A DNA stretch of 64,000 nt from Maricaulis sp. GTDB lineage: Bacteria; Pseudomonadota; Alphaproteobacteria; Caulobacterales; Maricaulaceae. The stretch is from NCBI RefSeq assembly GCF_030149515.1, contig NZ_JASBRI010000017.1:1-64000 (forward strand), read 5' to 3'. The translations under genes and the position numbers were made by a program. Shown in pieces: positions 35,901-45,516 of this stretch; the first letter of the stretch is position 1, and each line of letters starts with the position of its first letter. The notes under the pieces were generated by a model, which was not told the origin of the DNA, did not search any database, and saw only the letters and a list, made by a program, of their open reading frames with translations.

Positions 35901-38438
35901 CTACTCCCCTCGCTCCCCCAGCTCCTCCTTCACCCTCTCCGCCAGCTGCGTCAGCGTGAAGGGCTTGGGCAGGAAGCTCACGCCCTGCTCGCGCGAGAGG
36001 GTGTCGGAGAACTGTTCGGCGGCATAGCCGGAGATGAAGACCACACGGGTGCCCTCCAGCATGTCGCGCGCCTTCTCCAGGAGCCCCGGCCCGTCCAGTC
36101 CCGGCATCACCACATCGGAGATCAGCAGGTCGAACCCCTCCTCGTCATCTTCCAGGATTTCATAGGCCTCCTCGCCGTCGCAGGCCTCGACAACGTCGTA
36201 GCCGCGCTTGGCGAGGGTCTTGGCGGCAATGGCGCGCACGGCGTCCTCGTCCTCGACCAGGAGAATGCGGCCGCGGCCGGAAAGGTCTTCGGGGGCCTTT
36301 TCGACGGTTCTGGCGACTTCGGCCTGTTCCAGCTCCACCGACTCTTCGGCGGTGGGGGTGTGGCCCGGCAGATAGATGGTGAAAGTCGTACCCTTGCCGA
36401 CCTCGCTCTCGGCGAAGAGGAAGCCGCCGGACTGTTTGACGATGCCGTAGACGGTGGCCAGGCCCAGCCCGGTACCCTTGCCGGCCTCCTTGGTGGTGAA
36501 AAAGGGTTCGAATATCTTTTCCAGCGTGGCCGCGTCCATGCCGTGGCCCTCGTCGGTGACAGCAATGGCCAGCCAGTCGCCTTCGCGCGGATTGGGAGCG
36601 CCGGCATTGCGGACGGTTTCGGAAGAGACCTTCGATGTCTTCACGGTCAGTGAACCGCCGCCCTGGTCGCGCATGGCATCGCGCGCATTGGCGGCGAGAT
36701 TGATGATGGCGGTTTCCAGCTGGCCCTTGTCGGCCTTGATCATGGGCAGGTCCCGGCCGTGCACGATGTCCAGGCGCACGGTCTCCTCGACAATCTGGCG
36801 CAGGAGGACCGAAACGTCGGACAGCAGATCGCCGATATCCAGCGTCTCCATGCGGAAGGTCTGCTTTCGCGAGAAGGCCAGCAGTTTGCGCACGAGACCG
36901 GCGGCGCGGGCCACGGTCTGGTTGATGGACTGGAGCTCGGAATAGTCCGGATCGCCCACCGGATGACGGTTGAGCAGTTCGTCGCAATTGAGCCGGACGG
37001 CGGTGAGCAGATTGTTGAAATCGTGAGCGACCCCGCCGGCGAGCTGGCCAACGGCCTGCATCTTGTTGGACTGGGAGAATTGCCGCTCCATCTCCTTCCA
37101 GGCCGTCACATCGATCACATAGGCGACACGCTTGCCGCCGCGCGCCGGCGCGAAGGCGAGGTGGACATAGGTCGGCTTGTCGTCGGAAGCGAGCTGGGCC
37201 TCGGCCGGATCGCCGCTGCCGGCCATGGCCGCAGCAAACGCGTCGTCGGGCGAGCGGCCGTCGTCCCAGTTGAACAGGTCGCAGAACTTGATGCCCGGGA
37301 TCGCCTGGCCGCCGGATAACTGGACCAGGGCCGGGTTCACGTCCTCGATGATCGCGGTTTCCGGATCTGCCCCGTCGAGGCGCACCACGCCGAAGGGCGC
37401 GTTGGCGAACATGTCTTCCATGGTCCGCCCGGCCGGCCGGTCCTGGGCACCGGCCATGGCCTGGGTCACGCCCGGCGGCGCGCCGGTGGCCGACAGGCCG
37501 TACATCACGACACGGGCCATGCCGCTATCGCCCGGTGTCCACTCGACGACCAGGGCCACCGGGCTCTCGATCCCGTCGCGCGCCCTCATGCGCGCATCGA
37601 TGCGAGCCACGCCTTCACCGCCGCGGCTCAGAATGACGGCCTTGGCTCCGTCCCCGGTCAACACGTCCTTCAGGGGCGGGAAAGACGCGCCCTCGGCCAG
37701 GCCCAGCCAGTCGCGCAGCGTGGCATTGCCGTTGGCAATCTCGCCATTGGCGCGCAGCGAGAACAGGGCGACCGGCGCGTGCAGGCACCAGTCGGCCAGG
37801 GTCAGGGCGGAGCCGGCATCGCGCTCGCCTGCCGCCACCAGCCGCCAGAGAATCAGTTCGCCGGGCTGGGAACTGGCCTCGAGATGGAAGCGCTGGATCT
37901 CTCCCTCGCCGAGATCGAGCGGGGGCAGCAATTCGCACGCCCCGTCGCCGCGCGCAGCTGCGCGGGCCAGCCGGTAGACGACTCCGTCGCCGCCACCGGA
38001 CCCGGCCCAGATGCGGTCGATCGTGGGCAGGCCGAAGCTCTGGCCGAAGCCGCCCGCACGCTTGGCCAGGGCGTGATAGGCCTTGTTGCCCCAGCGCGGC
38101 GCACCGCGCCGGTCGGTGATCAGGACCGGTTCGGGAAACCCCTCCATGGCCTGGAAGCCCAGCTGCGCAGGCGTCGGCGCGCGGTTGCGGTCTATCTTGC
38201 GGCGCAGGTTCCGGCCGGCCGTCTCCCCGGCCGCGATGGCGTAGAGGACCAGAAATCCGATGGCCGCCAGGCCGGACAGGTAGACGAAACCCTGCCAGCC
38301 ATCCTCGCCGGCAGCCACGACCGCAGCCCCGAAGGCGACAATGGCAATCGCGCCGCAGACCCAGAAGGCCACTTTGCTGATCGGCCGGGACCAGAGACTT
38401 TTCCGGGATTTGGGATCGGGGGCGGCGGTTTCGGCCAT
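35901..38438 (-). CDS. cckA: Cell-cycle hybrid histidine kinase CckA
   Basis: 845 aa. Two N-terminal transmembrane helices (about residues 23-70), PAS-like sensor region, HisKA domain with phosphoacceptor H472 in AGGVAHDFNNLLTAV, HATPase with GTGLGLATVYGIVKQSGG, and a C-terminal receiver with D775 in LLISDVVMPG. In Caulobacter CckA phosphorylates CtrA and CpdR through ChpT. The fliQ-fliR-flhB-cckA order is the Caulobacter arrangement. It lies 41 nt after flhB. Confidence 0.94.
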   Translation of the reverse strand: MAETAAPDPKSRKSLWSRPISKVAFWVCGAIAIVAFGAAVVAAGEDGWQGFVYLSGLAAIGFLVLYAIAAGETAGRNLRRKIDRNRAPTPAQLGFQAMEGFPEPVLITDRRGAPRWGNKAYHALAKRAGGFGQSFGLPTIDRIWAGSGGGDGVVYRLARAAARGDGACELLPPLDLGEGEIQRFHLEASSQPGELILWRLVAAGERDAGSALTLADWCLHAPVALFSLRANGEIANGNATLRDWLGLAEGASFPPLKDVLTGDGAKAVILSRGGEGVARIDARMRARDGIESPVALVVEWTPGDSGMARVVMYGLSATGAPPGVTQAMAGAQDRPAGRTMEDMFANAPFGVVRLDGADPETAIIEDVNPALVQLSGGQAIPGIKFCDLFNWDDGRSPDDAFAAAMAGSGDPAEAQLASDDKPTYVHLAFAPARGGKRVAYVIDVTAWKEMERQFSQSNKMQAVGQLAGGVAHDFNNLLTAVRLNCDELLNRHPVGDPDYSELQSINQTVARAAGLVRKLLAFSRKQTFRMETLDIGDLLSDVSVLLRQIVEETVRLDIVHGRDLPMIKADKGQLETAIINLAANARDAMRDQGGGSLTVKTSKVSSETVRNAGAPNPREGDWLAIAVTDEGHGMDAATLEKIFEPFFTTKEAGKGTGLGLATVYGIVKQSGGFLFAESEVGKGTTFTIYLPGHTPTAEESVELEQAEVARTVEKAPEDLSGRGRILLVEDEDAVRAIAAKTLAKRGYDVVEACDGEEAYEILEDDEEGFDLLISDVVMPGLDGPGLLEKARDMLEGTRVVFISGYAAEQFSDTLSREQGVSFLPKPFTLTQLAERVKEELGERGE

Positions 38439-38479
38439 GTCTTTGCTCCGGCGCGAATCAGAAAGGCGTAGGCAACAGC

Positions 38480-39571
38480 TTACTCGCTCGGACGGTAGCG
38501 CGCGCGCCGCCCCTGAGCGAGAGAGAGAACGTAGCCGATCACCTTGGCCACGGCCTGGAAATGTTCGGCCGGGATTTCCTCGTCAAGATCGGCTGTCGCG
38601 TGCAGGGCCCGGGCGAGCGGCGGGTCCTCGACAATCGGGACGGAATGCTCCTCGGCCAGTTCGCGTATGCGCAGGGCCACGGCATCCACACCCTTGGCCA
38701 CGCAGACGGGCGCCGGCGTTTCACCCTGCTCGTAATGGAGGGCAATGGCATAGTGGGTCGGGTTCGTCACCACGACCGTGGCATCGGGGACCTTTGTCAT
38801 CATGCGGCGCTGGGAACGTTCCTGGCGGATCTGGCGCAGCTTCGCGCGCACCATGGGGTCGCCCTCGGACTGTTTCAGCTCGTCCTTGACCTCGCGCCGT
38901 GACATTCGGTTGCGCTTCATGAAGCTCTGGCGCTGGAACAGGTAATCCAGTCCCGCAATCATCGCGTAGACGACAAGGGCGGCGAGCAAGAGCTCGATCG
39001 CGGACTGGCGCACAATGCTCAGGACCGATGCGATATCCAGCGCCGGCAGGCCGGCAAGGATCTCGCGTTTCGGATAAAGCACCACGAAGGCGGCACCGGC
39101 CACCAGGGCCATCTTGCCGATCCCCTTGAGGAAGTTGGCGATCCCCTGGGGACCGAAATTGCGCTTGAACCCCTCGACCGGATTGAGTTTGGACAGTTTG
39201 GGCTGGATCTTCTCGGTGGTGAACAGCAGGCCCTGCTGCACGTAGTGTCCGGCAAACCCGGCAACGGCCAGAAACAGGATCGGCAGGCCGACCACCAGCG
39301 CCACTTCCCAGGCCGTGCGCTGCATCATGTTCATCACGGCGTTGGGATCGACGGCGAAATTGTGCGCCTCGGCGAAGAAGACCTGCATGTCCGAAGCCAG
39401 ATTCCGCGCCATCGCCGGGAAGATGAAGGACAGCAGCGCCAGGCCGGTGGCCAGGATGAACCAGCCCGGTATTTCCTGGGATTTGGCGACATCGCCCTTT
39501 TCGCGCGCGTCGTCCAGCCGCCGCTGTGTCGGTTCTTCTGTTTTCTGGCTGTCGTCTTCGCCTTCGGCCAT
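38480..39571 (-). CDS. flhB: Flagellar biosynthesis protein FlhB
   Basis: 363 aa. Inner-membrane component of the flagellar type III export gate that switches substrate class. Four transmembrane segments, then the cytoplasmic domain with the autocleavage site NPTH (N270) in VVVTNPTHYAIALHY. The order fliQ-fliR-flhB matches Caulobacter. 10 nt separate it from fliR. Confidence 0.96.
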   Translation of the reverse strand: MAEGEDDSQKTEEPTQRRLDDAREKGDVAKSQEIPGWFILATGLALLSFIFPAMARNLASDMQVFFAEAHNFAVDPNAVMNMMQRTAWEVALVVGLPILFLAVAGFAGHYVQQGLLFTTEKIQPKLSKLNPVEGFKRNFGPQGIANFLKGIGKMALVAGAAFVVLYPKREILAGLPALDIASVLSIVRQSAIELLLAALVVYAMIAGLDYLFQRQSFMKRNRMSRREVKDELKQSEGDPMVRAKLRQIRQERSQRRMMTKVPDATVVVTNPTHYAIALHYEQGETPAPVCVAKGVDAVALRIRELAEEHSVPIVEDPPLARALHATADLDEEIPAEHFQAVAKVIGYVLSLAQGRRARYRPSE

Positions 39572-39581
39572 GAACGGCTCC

Positions 39582-40334
39582 CTAGTTCATGTCGACGGCA
39601 AAACGCTGCATGCGTTCCAGCCAGACGGCGGCCATCGCGCCCAGCGCGATGGTCAGGATGAACAGGCCGACCATGATGTTGGACGGCATGGCGATGAAGA
39701 AGATCTGCGCCTGCGGCATCAGGCGGGACAGCACGCCCAGGGCAAGATAGAAGGTCAGCCCGAACACGATCAGCGGTGCGGCCAGCTGCACGCCAATGCG
39801 GAATGCGTCGATGAAGGCCTCGAGCGCCCATTGCGCGCCGTCGGCGAGAGAGGGCATCCGGCCGGCATCGAACACCGAATAGGAGTTCACCATCATCTGC
39901 AAAAGCAGATGATGGATGTTGGTCGCGAACAGCAGCACGAGGAAGGTGAGGTTGAGGAAGGTCGCGATCAGCGCACCCTGCTGGCCCTGCGACGGGTCGA
40001 AACTCTGCGCCATGGCGAGGCTGGTCTGCATGCCGATCACCTGTCCGGCCACGGCCGCGGCCGACATGAAGATACGGGCGACCGCGCCGATCATCAGGCC
40101 AACCACCACCTCCCCCATCACCAGGGCCGTCATCGCCAGCGGCTGGGCCGGCATCGGCGGCAGTACGGGTGCGATCGCGGGACCGACAATGAGGCAGACC
40201 AGAAGTGCAAAGGCCAGCCGTATGCGGACCGGGATAGACGGTTCGCCAAAGCCCGGCATGAGCATCAGGATCGAGCCGATCCGCGCGAACACCAGTCCTG
40301 CGGCAAAGACAATTTCGGGCGCCTGGGGAATCAT
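39582..40334 (-). CDS. fliR: Flagellar biosynthetic protein FliR
   Basis: 250 aa, a six-helix inner-membrane protein of the export gate. FARIGSILMLMPGFGEPSIPVRIRLAFALLVCLIVGPA is typical. It overlaps fliQ by 4 nt, so their translation is coupled. Confidence 0.95.
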   Translation of the reverse strand: MIPQAPEIVFAAGLVFARIGSILMLMPGFGEPSIPVRIRLAFALLVCLIVGPAIAPVLPPMPAQPLAMTALVMGEVVVGLMIGAVARIFMSAAAVAGQVIGMQTSLAMAQSFDPSQGQQGALIATFLNLTFLVLLFATNIHHLLLQMMVNSYSVFDAGRMPSLADGAQWALEAFIDAFRIGVQLAAPLIVFGLTFYLALGVLSRLMPQAQIFFIAMPSNIMVGLFILTIALGAMAAVWLERMQRFAVDMN

Positions 40335-40594
40335 GGCTGGGCGATCCGGTCGAAAATGACGGTCATGAAGCCCGACATCAGCGCGCCCATCAGTGGCAGG
40401 AAGATCAGGAGCGCGACAAAAATAGCGATGATCTTGGGCACGAAGACCAGCGTCATTTCCTGCACCTGGGTCAGGGCCTGAAACAGGGCAATGGTCACAC
40501 CGACCGCCAGTCCGACCAGCATGATCGGCGCCGACATGGCCAGCATCAGCCAGATGGCTTCCCGGGCAAAATCGAGGACTTCCGGTCCTGTCAC
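40331..40594 (-). CDS. fliQ: Flagellar biosynthetic protein FliQ
   Basis: 87 aa with two transmembrane helices around a conserved loop: FAREAIWLMLAMSAPIMLVGLAVGVTIALFQALTQVQEMTLVFVPKIIAIF. Component of the export gate. It is the first gene of the fliQ-fliR-flhB(-cckA) unit. A CtrA-like site is upstream at 40666. Confidence 0.95.
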   Translation of the reverse strand: MTGPEVLDFAREAIWLMLAMSAPIMLVGLAVGVTIALFQALTQVQEMTLVFVPKIIAIFVALLIFLPLMGALMSGFMTVIFDRIAQP

Positions 40595-40665
40595 GTCTGC
40601 GGCCTCACCTTCTGCGAGGGGAATCGGGCTTACGGTTAATTATGTTTACGAATGGGCTTTCGACG

Positions 40666-40681
40666 TTAAGAAAGAGTCAAT
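40666..40681. promoter_or_regulatory. Possible CtrA-like site upstream of fliQ
   Basis: TTAA-GAAAGAG-TCAAT has the 7-bp spacing of CtrA boxes with one half mismatched (TCAAT for TTAAC). It is 72 bp upstream of the fliQ start, in the expected place for a class II flagellar promoter. Weak support. Confidence 0.35.
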
Positions 40682-40708
40682 TCTGGTAAACGCGGGGAGT
40701 TATCCATT

Positions 40709-42592
40709 ATGCGCTTTCGCACCCTTCTGATCGGCACGAGCTGCCTTGCTCTTGCGGCCGCCTGCACACCGTCCGACGAGGCCACAGCGCCGGTCGAACA
40801 GGTCGAGAATGCGGCCCAGCCCGCACCCGAAACCGCCACCGAACAGACCGAGACCGAGCGTCTTTATGCCTGGTTCGACGAACAGTTCCAGATCGAGCTG
40901 AGCCACTCGCCCACAGGCAAGACCTATCTGGGCATGATCGACGATCTGGAGGCCTACGGGCAATGGGACGATCCGTCCGAACAGGCCTTCCGCGACGGTC
41001 TGGAGCGCGGCGCAGCCCGGCTGCGCTACATGCGCGAGAATTTCGACTACGACGCGCTCACCCCGGAGGCGCAGGTGTCCTACCGGTTCGCCGAATTCAT
41101 CGAGACCAACAACGCCCAGCAGGCGGAATTCCGGGATCACGGATTTGTCTTCACACAGTTCTTCGGCCCGCACACCGGGCTGGCAACCACGCTGATCGGC
41201 TATCACCGGATAGACAATGCGGATCACGCCGAAGCGTATCTGAGCCGCCTCAACGGTATGGGCGACGTGCTGGAAACCTTCACCGCGCGAGCCGAAGACC
41301 GGGCGCAGGGCGGCGTACTGGCGCCCGCCTTCGCCTATCCCATCGTGATCGAGGCCGCGCGCCGTTTCATCACCGGCGCGCCGTTCGACGACAGCGGCGA
41401 GGACAGCCCGCTGATGGGCGATTTCCGTGGCAAGGTCGGCGCCCTCGATATCGATCAGGCGGCCAGGGACGAGCTGATCGAACGGGCCCGCCAGGCCCTG
41501 CTGAACGAAGTCGGGCCCGCCTATACCGCGCTGATCGAAACCATGCAGCGTCATGCCGGGATGGCAGATGGGCGCAACCGGGGTGCCTGGAGCCTGCCGG
41601 AGGGCGAGGGCTATTATCGCAGCCAGCTCGACAACTACACCACACGTACAGACCTCACCGCCGCCGACATTCACCAGACCGGCCTGGACGAAGTTGCCCG
41701 TATCCATGACGAGATGCGGGCCATCATGGCCGAGGTCGGCTTCGAGGGCACCCTGGCCGAGTTCTTCGAATTCACGCGCACTGACGACCGGTTCTACCTG
41801 CCCGACACCGAAGAGGGCCGGCAGCAGTATCTCGACCAGGCAACAGCCTATGTCGATCACATCATGGAGATCGCACCGCAGTATTTCGACACATTGCCGC
41901 GAGGCGATCTCGAAGTACGCGCGGTCGAGGAGTATCGTATCGAAACGGCGACCGGCGCCTTCTACGAACGCGGATCGCTCGATGGCACAAGACCGGGCGC
42001 CTACTACGTCAATCTCGCGAATATGCGGGACAATCCGACCTATCTCATGGAGACCCTCTCCTATCACGAGGGTGCGCCGGGCCATCACTTCCAGATCGCC
42101 CTGGCTCAGGAACTGGACAATGTGCCGATGTTCCAGCGGCTGCAGGGCTATTCCGCATTCTCGGAAGGCTGGGGCCTGTATGCGGAAAATCTGGGCAAGA
42201 CGATGGGCGGTTTCACCGATCCCTACCAGGATTTCGGCCGCCTCTCCTACGAGGTCTTCCGCGCTGCACGCCTGGTCGTGGACACCGGGATTCACGCCAT
42301 GCAGTGGAGCGAACAGGACGCCATCGACTACATGGTCGCCAACACGCCCATGCCCGAAGGCGACATTGTCAACGAGGTACGCCGATATATGGTCTGGCCG
42401 GGCCAGGCCGTGTCCTACAAGGTGGGCATGCTGACCATTCTTGAGCTGCGTCAGCGGGCGATGGACGCGCTGGGCGAGGATTTTGACTGGGGCGAATTCC
42501 ACGATGTCGTGCTGACCAATGGCTCGATCCCGCTGACCCTGCTGGAGGAATTGGTGGACGACTGGATCGCCGAAAAACAGGCGGCCGAATAG
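40709..42592 (+). CDS. DUF885 family secreted lipoprotein, peptidase-like (paralogue 1)
   Basis: 627 aa. A lipoprotein signal (LALAAAC, Cys22) leads to a DUF885 domain. The motif YHEGAPGHH (H453, E454, H459) is the conserved HEGxPGH of the family and probably binds zinc, as in related M1/gluzincin-like peptidases. GWGLYAENLG and MQWSEQDAIDYM are further family segments. It lies in the middle of the flagellar region in opposite orientation to fliQ and fliE. GGGGAG precedes the ATG. Confidence 0.9.
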   Translation: MRFRTLLIGTSCLALAAACTPSDEATAPVEQVENAAQPAPETATEQTETERLYAWFDEQFQIELSHSPTGKTYLGMIDDLEAYGQWDDPSEQAFRDGLERGAARLRYMRENFDYDALTPEAQVSYRFAEFIETNNAQQAEFRDHGFVFTQFFGPHTGLATTLIGYHRIDNADHAEAYLSRLNGMGDVLETFTARAEDRAQGGVLAPAFAYPIVIEAARRFITGAPFDDSGEDSPLMGDFRGKVGALDIDQAARDELIERARQALLNEVGPAYTALIETMQRHAGMADGRNRGAWSLPEGEGYYRSQLDNYTTRTDLTAADIHQTGLDEVARIHDEMRAIMAEVGFEGTLAEFFEFTRTDDRFYLPDTEEGRQQYLDQATAYVDHIMEIAPQYFDTLPRGDLEVRAVEEYRIETATGAFYERGSLDGTRPGAYYVNLANMRDNPTYLMETLSYHEGAPGHHFQIALAQELDNVPMFQRLQGYSAFSEGWGLYAENLGKTMGGFTDPYQDFGRLSYEVFRAARLVVDTGIHAMQWSEQDAIDYMVANTPMPEGDIVNEVRRYMVWPGQAVSYKVGMLTILELRQRAMDALGEDFDWGEFHDVVLTNGSIPLTLLEELVDDWIAEKQAAE

Positions 42593-42634
42593 CCGCATAG
42601 AATTTGACAGCCAGGCCCGACAAGGGGCTATGCT

Positions 42635-42695
42635 GAAACGACCAGGCGACAGCCGCTGCCCCCGGGGGCAGCGGCTGCTGTCGATTTGGCGTTTC
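42635..42695. other. Long perfect hairpin between the two DUF885 genes
   Basis: A 28-bp perfect palindrome with no loop (42650-42677, centre CCCCC/GGGGG) is extended by GACAG/CTGTC and GAAAC/GTTTC arms to 61 bp. It has no T-run, so it may stabilise or attenuate mRNA or be a repeat-derived cruciform. Confidence 0.7.
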
Positions 42696-42763
42696 GGCGC
42701 CTTGCGAACCGCAGGACACCGGAACCCGGCAATCCCGGCTCAACCCGGCAATCGATGGGGACA

Positions 42764-44659
42764 ATGACAATGATCAAGACACCGACACAAACCTGGCTCG
42801 CCGGCGCGTCTGCCCTCGCCCTGCTGGCCGCGTGCTCGCAGCCTTCCGAGGACGAGACCCGGGCACCGGCGCAGACCGAACAGCCGGCAAGCGAGACATC
42901 CGTGACCAGCAACGGCGAGGCCATTGAGACCGAATCCGATCGCCTCAATGCCTGGTTCGAACAGGTGTTCGAGGAAAATCTCGCACGCTACCCGATGATC
43001 CAGACCTATCTGGGCCGCAAGACGAATTACGGCCAGTGGAACAATGCCAGCGAGGCCTATGCCCGCGAGAGCTACGAGATCGGCCAGGCCAATCTGGCCT
43101 ATATGCGCGAGAATTTCGATTTCGACGCGCTGGACGAAAATGCGCAATTGTCGTGGCGCCTGTTCGAATACGACGCCGAACGCGAGGCCGAAAGCTGGCG
43201 CTGGCGCGATCACGGCTACACCTTCACCCCGCTGTCCGGCCCGCACATGAATGCACCGACCTTCCTGATCAACAACCACCGGGTCGACACGCTGGAAGAC
43301 GCCGAAGCCTATGTCGAACGCCTTGAAGGCATGGGCGAGTATCTCGACCAGAACATCGCCGGTTCGCGGCGCTCTGCCGAGGCCGGCATCCTGTCGCCGC
43401 GCTGGACCTACCAGCCGATGATCGAGACGGCCCGGAATGTCATTTCCGGTGCGCCCTTCGACGACAGCGAAACACCGAGCCCGCTTCTGGCCGACTTCCG
43501 CGGCAAGGTCGAGGCGCTGGATCTGGAACCGGCCGAGGCCGAACGCCTGATCGCCGAGGCCGAAGCCGCCCTGACCGGGATCGTCCGGCCGGCCTATGAG
43601 CGCATCATCGCCCTGTTCGAGGAGCAGGAAGCCGCCGCCTCGACCGATGACGGGGCCTGGCAGCATCCTGACGGCGGCGAATACTACAATCACCAGCTCA
43701 ACGGCTATACGACGATGGACCTCTCCGCCGAGGAGATCCACCAGCTCGGCCTTTCCGAAGTGGACCGCATCCACGGCGAGATGCGCGCCATCATGGAAGA
43801 AGTCGATTTCGACGGCACGCTGCAGGACTTCTTCGAGTTCATGCGCACCGACGAGCAATTCTACTATGCCAATACGCCCGAAGGCCGGCAGCGCTATCTC
43901 GACGAGGCAACAGCCCTGATCGACACGATGCGCGAAACCCTGCCGCAGATGTTCAACACCTTCCCGGAAGCCGAGCTTGTCGTGCGCCGGGTCGAGGAGT
44001 TTCGCGAACAACAGGCGGGCAAGGCCTTCTACCAGCGCCCGGCCCCGAACGGGACGCGCCCGGGCGTCTATTACGCCAATCTGCGCGACATGGCCGACAT
44101 GCCGATCTACCAGATGGAGGCGCTGGCCTATCATGAAGGCAGTCCGGGCCACCACATGCAGCTGGCCATCATGCAGGAGCTCGACGACGTGCCGGCATTC
44201 CGGCGCTTTGGCGGATATACGGCCTATACCGAGGGCTGGGGTCTTTATTCGGAGTACCTGCCCAAGGAGTTCGGCTTCTATTCCGACCCCTATTCCGATT
44301 TCGGCCGGCTGGCGATGGAGCTTTGGCGCGCCTGCCGCCTCGTCGTCGACACCGGCATCCACTATCACCAGTGGACGCGGGAAGAGGCCGTGCAGTACCT
44401 GCTGGAAAACACGCCCAATCCCGAGGGCGATGTGCGGGCGGCCATCGACCGCTACATCGTCTGGCCGGGCCAGGCGACGGCCTACAAGGTCGGCATGCTG
44501 GAAATCCTGCGCCTGCGCGATATGGCCGAAGAGGCGCTGGGCGAGGCCTACGACATCCGCGATTTCCACGACGTCGTGCTGACCCAGGGTGCCATGCCGC
44601 TGGCGGTGCTGGAGGAGCGCGTGAACGCCTGGATCGAGGAAACGCAGGCGGCGCAATAG
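42764..44659 (+). CDS. DUF885 family secreted lipoprotein, peptidase-like (paralogue 2)
   Basis: 631 aa. A lipoprotein signal (LALLAACS) precedes a DUF885 domain homologous throughout to the upstream gene; the metal-type motif is YHEGSPGHH (H457, H463). The ATG at 42764 follows GGGG; ATG 42770 is an alternative, and the open frame back to 42686 is non-conserved and runs into the hairpin. Tandem duplication is evident. A strong terminator follows. Confidence 0.9.
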   Translation: MTMIKTPTQTWLAGASALALLAACSQPSEDETRAPAQTEQPASETSVTSNGEAIETESDRLNAWFEQVFEENLARYPMIQTYLGRKTNYGQWNNASEAYARESYEIGQANLAYMRENFDFDALDENAQLSWRLFEYDAEREAESWRWRDHGYTFTPLSGPHMNAPTFLINNHRVDTLEDAEAYVERLEGMGEYLDQNIAGSRRSAEAGILSPRWTYQPMIETARNVISGAPFDDSETPSPLLADFRGKVEALDLEPAEAERLIAEAEAALTGIVRPAYERIIALFEEQEAAASTDDGAWQHPDGGEYYNHQLNGYTTMDLSAEEIHQLGLSEVDRIHGEMRAIMEEVDFDGTLQDFFEFMRTDEQFYYANTPEGRQRYLDEATALIDTMRETLPQMFNTFPEAELVVRRVEEFREQQAGKAFYQRPAPNGTRPGVYYANLRDMADMPIYQMEALAYHEGSPGHHMQLAIMQELDDVPAFRRFGGYTAYTEGWGLYSEYLPKEFGFYSDPYSDFGRLAMELWRACRLVVDTGIHYHQWTREEAVQYLLENTPNPEGDVRAAIDRYIVWPGQATAYKVGMLEILRLRDMAEEALGEAYDIRDFHDVVLTQGAMPLAVLEERVNAWIEETQAAQ

Positions 44660-44682
44660 GCGCGGCCGAACGGCCCAACGAC

Positions 44683-44710
44683 AAAAGGCCTCCCGAAGGG
44701 GAGGCCTTTT
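44683..44710. terminator. Bidirectional terminator between DUF885 and fliE
   Basis: AAAAGGCCTCCC (44683-44694) pairs with GGGAGGCCTTTT around a 4-nt loop, with the A- and T-runs on both sides. It serves both convergent genes. Confidence 0.92.
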
Positions 44711-44733
44711 CATCTGGCGGCTGCGGACACGCC

Positions 44734-45048
44734 CTAGATCGGCATGCGCAGGATTTCCTGATAGGCGCGGACCACCTCGTCGCGCACGGCGACGACGGTT
44801 TCCAGCGTGATCTCGGCTGCGGAAACCGCAGTTACGACATCCAGCAGTTCGGCCTCGCCGGCCGCGGCAGCGGCCGTCATCTGTTCGGCCTGGCCGATCG
44901 CGTTCGACGTGTCGGCGATGGCGCTGGAGACCATATTGCCGAAATTGAGTGCGGTTGCCTCGTCTTCCCCCGGCGTCTTGCCGGATGCGGAGTCCTGGGC
45001 CGCACGGACGGCGGCCTGGTAGGCCTGGACGGCAGCGAGATCGGCCAT
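44734..45048 (-). CDS. fliE: Flagellar hook-basal body complex protein FliE
   Basis: 104 aa, a rod adaptor between MS ring and rod. Helical, with the conserved C-terminus LDVVTAVSAAEITLETVVAVRDEVVRAYQEILRMPI. It follows flgC after 41 nt, the order flgB-flgC-fliE. Confidence 0.92.
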   Translation of the reverse strand: MADLAAVQAYQAAVRAAQDSASGKTPGEDEATALNFGNMVSSAIADTSNAIGQAEQMTAAAAAGEAELLDVVTAVSAAEITLETVVAVRDEVVRAYQEILRMPI

Positions 45049-45089
45049 GGTTATCCCTTATCCTTGTTTCTCAAGGCGGCGCGCGTGTT

Positions 45090-45503
45090 CTAGCGGCGCA
45101 GCAGGTCCAGCGTGCGCTGTTCCATGCGCCGGCTGTTCTCGATCATGTTGAGATTGGCTTCGTAGGACCGCATCGCCTCGCGCATATCCATCATTTCAAC
45201 CAGGGTCTGGACGTTGGACGTCTTCACATACCCGTCATCGTTTGCGGCGGGATGGCCCGGATCGAATTCCAGGGTGAAATCGGACTGGTCGTAGTCCACA
45301 TCGCTCATGCGGACCGTATTGAGGCCGGTCACGCGATCCAGCTCGGCCTGGAAAACCGGGATCTGCCGGCGATAGGGATCGCCGCCCGGTTCGCGCGCAG
45401 TCGATTCGGCATTGGCGATGTTTTCCGAAATGATACGCATCCGGGCCGCCTGGGCCCGCATGCCCGCGGCGGAAATCGACATCGCGTCAGACGCATTGCT
45501 CAT
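45090..45503 (-). CDS. flgC: Flagellar basal-body rod protein FlgC
   Basis: 137 aa. The rod/hook N-terminal motif SAAGMRAQAARMRIISENIANAEST and C-terminal DMREAMRSYEANLNMIENSRRMEQRTLDLLRR are typical. 13 nt after flgB. Confidence 0.94.
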   Translation of the reverse strand: MSNASDAMSISAAGMRAQAARMRIISENIANAESTAREPGGDPYRRQIPVFQAELDRVTGLNTVRMSDVDYDQSDFTLEFDPGHPAANDDGYVKTSNVQTLVEMMDMREAMRSYEANLNMIENSRRMEQRTLDLLRR

Positions 45504-45516
45504 CTAGTCAACTCCG

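Noticed and set aside
40700-44713. Long antisense frames opposite both DUF885 genes
   Set aside because: They mirror the coding frames, have no conserved motifs and no ribosome binding sites.
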